From an uncultured Eubacterium sp. (GTDB lineage: Bacteria > Bacillota > Clostridia > Lachnospirales > Lachnospiraceae), in assembly GCF_934295145.1 (NCBI RefSeq), contig NZ_CAKRAS010000042.1:1-26615 (forward strand): a stretch of 26,615 nt of DNA. The letters run 5' to 3'. Positions 22,420 to 26,615 of this stretch are shown here, piece after piece. Every line of letters starts with the position of its first letter. The stretch's first letter is position 1. The position numbers and the translations under genes were made by a program. A model generated the notes under the pieces. The model ran no database searches. It had not been told where the DNA came from and worked only from the letters and a program-made list of their open reading frames with translations.

Positions 22420-23685
22420 ATGAAAACGAAAATTGCAATTATCGGCGGCGGTCCTGCAGGCCTGGCAGCAGCAGTTGCGGCACGAAAGGCCGGTGTGGAA
22501 GATATTTTGATTTTAGAGCGTGATGAGCAGCTTGGCGGTATTTTAAACCAGTGTATCCACAATGGATTTGGGTTACATACGTTTCAGGAAGAACTGACAG
22601 GACCGGAGTATGCGGCTCGTTTTATTGCAGAAGTGGAAGAAATGCAGATTCCATATCTGCTGTCAACCATGGTGGTAGATATCAGTCCGGAGAAAAAGAT
22701 TACCTGTATGAATCGCGAACAGGGCATGTTTGTGGTAGAGGCGGAAGCCATCATTTTGGCCATGGGATGCAGGGAACGTCCGAGAGGTGCCCTGAATATT
22801 CCAGGATATCGTCCGGCGGGAATTTATTCTGCAGGAACGGCACAGCGTTATGTGAATATAGAAGGAAGAATGCCAGGCAAAAAAGTAGTCATTCTCGGTT
22901 CCGGGGATATCGGCCTGATCATGGCGCGGCGCATGACATTTGAAGGTGCTAAAGTGCAGGTGGTGGCAGAATTGATGCCATATTCCGGTGGATTGAAACG
23001 AAACATCGTACAGTGTCTGGATGATTATGAAATTCCGTTAAAATTAAGTCATACTGTGGTAGATATCAAAGGAAAAGACCGGGTGGAGGCAGTTACGATC
23101 GCACAGGTGGATGAAAAATTAAAACCGATTCCGGGAACAGAAGAAACCTACGAGTGTGATACTTTACTGTTATCCTGCGGATTAATCCCGGAAAATGAGC
23201 TTTCCGGAAAACTGGGTGTGGAATTAAGTACGGTGACTTCGGGGCCGATTGTAAATGAGAGTCTGGAAACCAATATTCCGGGTGTGTTTGCCTGTGGAAA
23301 CGTATTACATGTGCATGATCTGGTGGATTATGTATCGGAAGAGGCTGGCGCAGCAGGAACCTTTGCGGCAGAATATGTGACACAGCAATTTGCAGAAGAC
23401 ACGACAGAAATCGCTATCTGCCCGGAGGGGGGTGTGCGCTATACCGTGCCGTCTTCCATTCATCCTCATCGGATGCAGGACAAACAGATCGTCCGTTTCC
23501 GCGTTGGAAATGTATACAAAGACAGTGAACTCTGTGTTTATTTTGATGACACTTGTATCATGCGTCTGAAAAAGAAAGTTATGGCACCGGGCGAGATGGA
23601 GCAGGTAATCTTACAAAAGAAAAAATTGCAGGAATATGAAAATCTGTCCAAAATAACAATTCGAATCGAACAGGGGGAAGCATAA
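22420..23685 (+). CDS. NAD(P)/FAD-dependent oxidoreductase, electron-transfer partner of the G3P dehydrogenase
   Basis: I choose the ATG at 22420 (421 residues), 8 bases after AAGGAGG and one base past the upstream stop; a start at 22399 would lie within the previous gene. Two nucleotide-binding motifs are visible: IIGGGPAGLAAAVAARKAG (about 7-25) for FAD, and VVILGSGDIGLIMARR near residue 155 for NAD(P)H. ETNIPGVFACGN (about 285-296) is the usual FAD-site block of thioredoxin-reductase-like enzymes. This protein next to a GlpA-like enzyme and DUF1667 is a common clostridial arrangement, and I infer it passes electrons from the dehydrogenase to NAD or another carrier. Confidence 0.87.
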   Translation: MKTKIAIIGGGPAGLAAAVAARKAGVEDILILERDEQLGGILNQCIHNGFGLHTFQEELTGPEYAARFIAEVEEMQIPYLLSTMVVDISPEKKITCMNREQGMFVVEAEAIILAMGCRERPRGALNIPGYRPAGIYSAGTAQRYVNIEGRMPGKKVVILGSGDIGLIMARRMTFEGAKVQVVAELMPYSGGLKRNIVQCLDDYEIPLKLSHTVVDIKGKDRVEAVTIAQVDEKLKPIPGTEETYECDTLLLSCGLIPENELSGKLGVELSTVTSGPIVNESLETNIPGVFACGNVLHVHDLVDYVSEEAGAAGTFAAEYVTQQFAEDTTEIAICPEGGVRYTVPSSIHPHRMQDKQIVRFRVGNVYKDSELCVYFDDTCIMRLKKKVMAPGEMEQVILQKKKLQEYENLSKITIRIEQGEA

Positions 23686-24050
23686 TGGAACGAAAAGAAC
23701 TGATTTGTATCGGCTGCCCGCTGGGCTGTAATCTGACAGTGGAAATGGATGGCGCACAGGTGGCGTCCGTAAGTGGAAATACATGCAAACGGGGCGATGA
23801 CTATGCCAGAAAGGAACTGACAGATCCAAGAAGGATCGTGACATCGACGGTACCGGTAGCGGGAGGAAATCTGCCGGTGGTATCGCTAAAAACAGAAACG
23901 GATATCCCAAAGAACAAAATCCGGGAATGTTTGCTTGCATTAAAAGGAGTGACACTTACCGCACCGGTTCAGATCGGTGATGTGATTGTGGAAAATGTGG
24001 CAGATACCGGCGTGGATGTGATTGCGACGAAATCTGTTGTTGAAAGATGA
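23685..24050 (+). CDS. DUF1667 protein, probable Fe-S protein
   Basis: This 121-residue protein has four N-terminal cysteines in the order C8-x2-C11-x3-C15 ... C34 (CIGCPLGC, then GNTCKRG). This closely resembles the [4Fe-4S] domain at the start of molybdopterin oxidoreductases. The rest has no catalytic motif. Its ATG shares one base with the stop of the previous gene (TAATG), so it is translationally coupled. It is likely the third component of the anaerobic glycerol-3-phosphate dehydrogenase unit, acting in electron transfer. The cluster type is inferred from cysteine spacing only. Confidence 0.87.
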   Translation: MERKELICIGCPLGCNLTVEMDGAQVASVSGNTCKRGDDYARKELTDPRRIVTSTVPVAGGNLPVVSLKTETDIPKNKIRECLLALKGVTLTAPVQIGDVIVENVADTGVDVIATKSVVER

Positions 24051-24097
24051 TAATAGATACGATAATATAAAATATGTATACAGAAATGTTTTATACA
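24040..24097 (+). promoter_or_regulatory. Internal promoter before glpK with a nearby palindrome
   Basis: TTGAAA (24040-24045), 17 bases, TAATAT (24063-24068). The -35 lies in the last codons of the DUF1667 gene. The palindrome TGTATA-N11-TATACA (24075-24097) lies just past the start point and may be an operator. It could allow glycerol kinase to be made separately from the dehydrogenase genes. Confidence 0.5.
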
Positions 24098-24135
24098 ATG
24101 ATTTCCTATGGAGGAATAATATAGGAGTTGTATAT

Positions 24136-24156
24136 ATGAAAAATATATATAAGTAA
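24136..24156 (+). CDS. Possible 6-codon leader peptide before glpK
   Basis: ATG AAA AAT ATA TAT AAG TAA (peptide MKNIYK) is preceded by AGGAG at 24123-24127 with 8-base spacing. It ends 27 bases before the glpK start. Such a short frame is easily found by chance in AT-rich DNA; the good ribosome site is the only support. Confidence 0.2.
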   Translation: MKNIYK

Positions 24157-24183
24157 GAGAACTATGAGGAGAGAGAAAAAATC

Positions 24184-25686
24184 ATGGGGAAAAAATATAT
24201 CATGGCATTAGATCAGGGAACCACAAGCTCCCGGTGTATTTTATTTGATCATGAGGGAAATATCTGTGGGATGGCACAGAAAGAACTGACGCAGATATAT
24301 CCGCAACCAGGCTGGGTGGAGCAGAATCCGCGTGAAATATGGTCTACACAGTTATCTGTTTTGACAGAAGCCCTGGCTGTGACAGGAGCAATGCCAGAAG
24401 ATATTGAAGGAATCGGAATTACGAATCAGCGTGAAACAACGATTGTGTGGAATCGTTTTACCGGAGTGCCGGTATACAATGCGATTGTCTGGCAGTGTCG
24501 TCGAACAGCAGAGCAGATTGACCGTCTGAAAGAGGAAAAATTTGATGAACTGATCCGTGAGCGGACCGGACTGATCGCAGATGCATATTTTTCAGCGAGC
24601 AAGATTGCGTGGATTCTGGACAATGTTGAAGGTGCACGGGAACAGGCAGAGGAAGGAAACCTTTTGTTTGGAACCGTAGATACATGGCTGATATGGAATC
24701 TGACCGGAGGCAGTGTACATGTGACAGACTATTCCAACGCATCCAGAACGATGCTTTATGATATTCACAAATGCTGCTGGGACAAGGAAATCCTGGAAAA
24801 ATTTGACATCCCGGAAAGCATGCTTCCGGAGGTAAAACCATCCAGCTATATCTATGGTTATACCGATCCGGCGGTGACAGGTGGAGAAATTCCGGTGTGC
24901 GGAGCAGCGGGAGATCAGCAGGCGGCTTTGTTTGGTCAGAGCTGTTTTGAAAAAGGCGAGGGAAAAATTACATACGGAACCGGATGTTTCCTGTTGATGA
25001 ATACCGGAAAAGAGCCGATCGCATCGAAAAATGGTCTCCTGACGACATTGGCAGCGAGTGTCAGTGATGAGGTAGAATACGCCCTGGAAGGAAGCGTATT
25101 TGTGGCTGGTGCGGCGATTCAGTGGCTGCGGGATGAGATGCGGATGATCAAAAGCGTACGTCAGTCAGAAGAGTACGCAGATGAAGTACCGGATTGCAAG
25201 GGAGTTTATGTCGTTCCTGCTTTCACCGGAATGGGTGCACCATACTGGGATTCCTATGCACGGGGCACCATTGTAGGTGTGACCAGAGGATGTAAAAAAG
25301 AGCATTTTATCCGCGCGACCTTGGAGTCCATCGTTTATCAGGCTTATGATGTCATTGCCGCGATGGAAGAAGATGCCGGAGTTAAAATGACACATCTCAA
25401 AGTAGATGGCGGAGCCAGTGCGAATAATATGTTGATGAAATTTCAGGCAGATATCGCAGGAATCCGTGCAGAACGCCCGAAATGCATCGAGACAACAGCA
25501 CTTGGAGCGGCGTATCTGGCAGGATTGGCCGTAGGCTACTGGAGCAGCAAGGATGAAATTCGCAAAAACTGGAACCTTGGCCGTACGTTTGAACCCACCA
25601 TGGAGGAAACAGAGCGTGCGAAACTGCTGAAAGGCTGGCATCGCGCAGTACGTTGTGCACTTGCATGGTCTCAGGATGAAGAATGA
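24184..25686 (+). CDS. glpK: Glycerol kinase
   Basis: This 500-residue FGGY-family kinase phosphorylates glycerol to glycerol-3-phosphate with ATP. Blocks seen: MALDQGTTSSRCILFD (7-22), GITNQRETTIVWNR (78-91), CGAAGDQQAALFGQ (239-252, catalytic Asp D244), ITYGTGCFLLMNTG (262-275) and KVDGGASANNMLMKFQADI in the C-terminal half. Length is normal. In many low-GC Gram-positive bacteria a His shortly before GDQQ is phosphorylated by the PTS and activates the enzyme; here that stretch (YTDPAVTGGEIPV, 226-238) has no His. GAGGAGAG precedes the ATG. The kinase feeds the dehydrogenase operon just upstream. I see no strong terminator after it. Confidence 0.97.
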   Translation: MGKKYIMALDQGTTSSRCILFDHEGNICGMAQKELTQIYPQPGWVEQNPREIWSTQLSVLTEALAVTGAMPEDIEGIGITNQRETTIVWNRFTGVPVYNAIVWQCRRTAEQIDRLKEEKFDELIRERTGLIADAYFSASKIAWILDNVEGAREQAEEGNLLFGTVDTWLIWNLTGGSVHVTDYSNASRTMLYDIHKCCWDKEILEKFDIPESMLPEVKPSSYIYGYTDPAVTGGEIPVCGAAGDQQAALFGQSCFEKGEGKITYGTGCFLLMNTGKEPIASKNGLLTTLAASVSDEVEYALEGSVFVAGAAIQWLRDEMRMIKSVRQSEEYADEVPDCKGVYVVPAFTGMGAPYWDSYARGTIVGVTRGCKKEHFIRATLESIVYQAYDVIAAMEEDAGVKMTHLKVDGGASANNMLMKFQADIAGIRAERPKCIETTALGAAYLAGLAVGYWSSKDEIRKNWNLGRTFEPTMEETERAKLLKGWHRAVRCALAWSQDEE

Positions 25687-25735
25687 AATTGTAACTTCTG
25701 ATGTGTTCGTTTTTCCAAAGAACAGAAAAAATGTC

Positions 25736-25764
25736 TTTATATCTTATGGATTTTCATGTATAAT
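25736..25764 (+). promoter_or_regulatory. Promoter of apt
   Basis: A perfect TATAAT (25759-25764) lies 48 bases before the apt start codon. The -35 (TTTATA, 25736-25741, 17-base spacing) is weak. Confidence 0.55.
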
Positions 25765-25811
25765 GATAAGGTTGAGTGATAATCCATAAAACAGGAGGAA
25801 CTATACATATT

Positions 25812-26336
25812 ATGAAAAAAGTAGAAGATTACGTGAGAAGTATCCCGGATTTTCCGGAACCGGGCATTATTTTCCGCGATATAACAACCGTTTTACAGGA
25901 TCCGGACGGACTGAAACTTGCGATTGACGGATTAAAGGAGCGTCTGGATGGCGTTGATTTTGATGTGGTAGTTGGCGCAGAATCCAGAGGATTTATCTTT
26001 GGAGCACCGCTGGCTTACGAATTTGGCAAAGGATTTGTACCGGTTCGTAAAAAAGGGAAACTTCCATGCGAGACAGTTTGTGCCAAATATGACCTTGAGT
26101 ACGGTTCTGCTGAGATCGAGATGCACAAAGATTCCATCAAACCGGGTCAGAAAGTTGTCGTAGTAGACGATCTGATCGCAACCGGCGGAACAATCGAGGC
26201 TGCCATCAAACTGATCGAGAGCCTTGGCGGAGAAGTTGTCAAAGTGTTATTCCTGATGGAACTGGCTGGATTAAACGGTCGTGAGAAACTGAAAGGTTAC
26301 GATGTAGAATCTGTGATCACTTATCCGGGTAAATAA
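25812..26336 (+). CDS. apt: Adenine phosphoribosyltransferase
   Basis: This 174-residue cytosolic enzyme salvages adenine with PRPP to AMP. Family features: IPDFPEPGIIFRDITTVL (about 11-28), VVVGAESRGFIFGAPLAY (about 51-68), FVPVRKKGKLP, and the PRPP-binding loop VVVVDDLIATGGT (about 116-128). I choose the ATG at 25812, 13 bases after AGGAGG; the frame stays open to an earlier ATG at 25776, but that would lie upstream of the good ribosome site. It has its own promoter and a strong terminator, so it is probably a single-gene unit. Confidence 0.97.
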   Translation: MKKVEDYVRSIPDFPEPGIIFRDITTVLQDPDGLKLAIDGLKERLDGVDFDVVVGAESRGFIFGAPLAYEFGKGFVPVRKKGKLPCETVCAKYDLEYGSAEIEMHKDSIKPGQKVVVVDDLIATGGTIEAAIKLIESLGGEVVKVLFLMELAGLNGREKLKGYDVESVITYPGK

Positions 26337-26338
26337 GA

Positions 26339-26403
26339 AAAAAGCTTTCTATGTAGAAGCGTCATTTAGAAATGATAGTTTCTATATAGAAAGCTTTTTA
26401 TTT
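26339..26403 (+). terminator. Strong terminator after apt
   Basis: A 20-bp stem is formed by 26339-26358 (AAAAAGCTTTCTATGTAGAA) and 26380-26399, with one wobble. An inner stem, TCATTT/AAATGA, is followed by TTTTTATTT. The A-run at its left makes it usable on both strands. Confidence 0.9.
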
Positions 26404-26405
26404 GT

Positions 26406-26474
26406 ATGAACGCAGGTCGCAAAGCGGCTGCGTTCATGAGCAAGTAGCGAAAGCGGATTGCGAATGTCCGCTTT
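26406..26474. repeat. Hairpin pair between apt and the LysR gene
   Basis: ATGAACGCAG (26406-26415) and CTGCGTTCAT (26428-26437) form a 10-bp stem around GTCGCAAAGCGG. After GAG comes CAAG, then AAAGCGGA (26450-26457) and TCCGCTTT (26467-26474) form an 8-bp hairpin. The stem, short linker, CAAG, second hairpin order recalls the 72-nt repeat, and the span is 69 nt, but AGAAGAAT is missing. The second hairpin could also end transcripts of the LysR gene. Confidence 0.5.
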
Positions 26475-26477
26475 ACA

Positions 26478-26615
26478 TCATGCATCATAATATTTCTTTA
26501 CAAAGGTAATAAAATTCTGCATCTGCGTCGTCAGGTAACGCCCTTTTTTCCATACAATACCAATATCTGTTTTCAAAGGCGGTTCCATGGGAATTGCTTT
26601 GTATTTTGGTAAACC
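26478..26615 (-). CDS. LysR-type transcriptional regulator, C-terminal end (partial)
   Basis: On the minus strand an open frame enters from the right edge and stops with TGA at 26480-26478, giving 45 residues. The text includes PLKTDIGIVWKKGRYLT followed by a final helix (MQNFITFVKKYYDA). This is how the effector-binding domains of many LysR-type regulators end. The DNA-binding half is outside the window, so the target and ligand cannot be inferred. Confidence 0.72.
   Translation of the reverse strand, partial: GLPKYKAIPMEPPLKTDIGIVWKKGRYLTTQMQNFITFVKKYYDA

Overview
The window looks like chromosomal DNA from a gut-type Firmicute, most likely a member of the Lachnospiraceae. The evidence is moderate-to-low G+C, strong AGGAGG ribosome sites, sigma-A promoters, a CIRCE-controlled groES-groEL operon, a class B sortase pilus locus and clostridial-type glycerol genes. 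Identifications rest on reading motifs and general family knowledge; no database was searched.

Layout, left to right. (1) 1-252: the last 37 residues of a tyrosine recombinase and a long palindrome, probably the edge of an integrated element. (2) 253-1860: a small membrane-anchored protein on the minus strand, then a HAD phosphatase with its own promoter and terminators. (3) 1861-8214: a 61-nt hairpin, an operator-rich promoter region, and a four-gene pilus operon (large wall-anchored adhesin, SipA-like signal peptidase, FctA-like two-domain pilin, class B sortase). The gene order matches the streptococcal FCT-3 pilus islands. (4) 8189-12188, minus strand: an overlapping EAL protein, LytTR response regulator and GHKL histidine kinase operon, convergent with the pilus operon and a candidate regulator of it. 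(5) 12189-12617: 429 bases without a gene, holding the EAL promoter, an AT-rich stretch (about 12264-12498) in which I recognise nothing, then the groES promoter and CIRCE. (6) 12618-14619: groES, groEL and a terminator. (7) 14642-20494, minus strand: an operon for 5-oxoproline use: an NRAMP-fold transporter lacking metal ligands, PxpB, PxpC, a biotin carboxyl carrier protein, biotin carboxylase and PxpA. (8) 20495-20981: a 487-base divergent intergenic region with a consensus promoter for the pxp operon, a dense cluster of hairpins, a promoter for the glycerol genes and a leader terminator. (9) 20982-25686: glycerol catabolism (FAD/[2Fe-2S] glycerol-3-phosphate dehydrogenase, FAD oxidoreductase, DUF1667 Fe-S protein, glycerol kinase). 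(10) 25812-26615: apt with a strong terminator, a hairpin pair, and the C-terminus of a LysR-type regulator.

The most interesting non-gene signal is a 72-nt element found three times (697-768 plus, 15435-15506 minus, 17434-17505 plus). All copies have the same length and the same two-hairpin layout, with compensatory changes in the outer stem and a conserved unpaired AGAAGAAT(AT) segment. Two copies, in inverted orientation, flank exactly the accB-accC pair inside the pxp operon. The second main point is the operon itself: PxpB/PxpC resemble the carboxyltransferase half of urea carboxylase, and accB/accC supply the other half. A biotin-dependent form of 5-oxoproline cleavage is therefore plausible.
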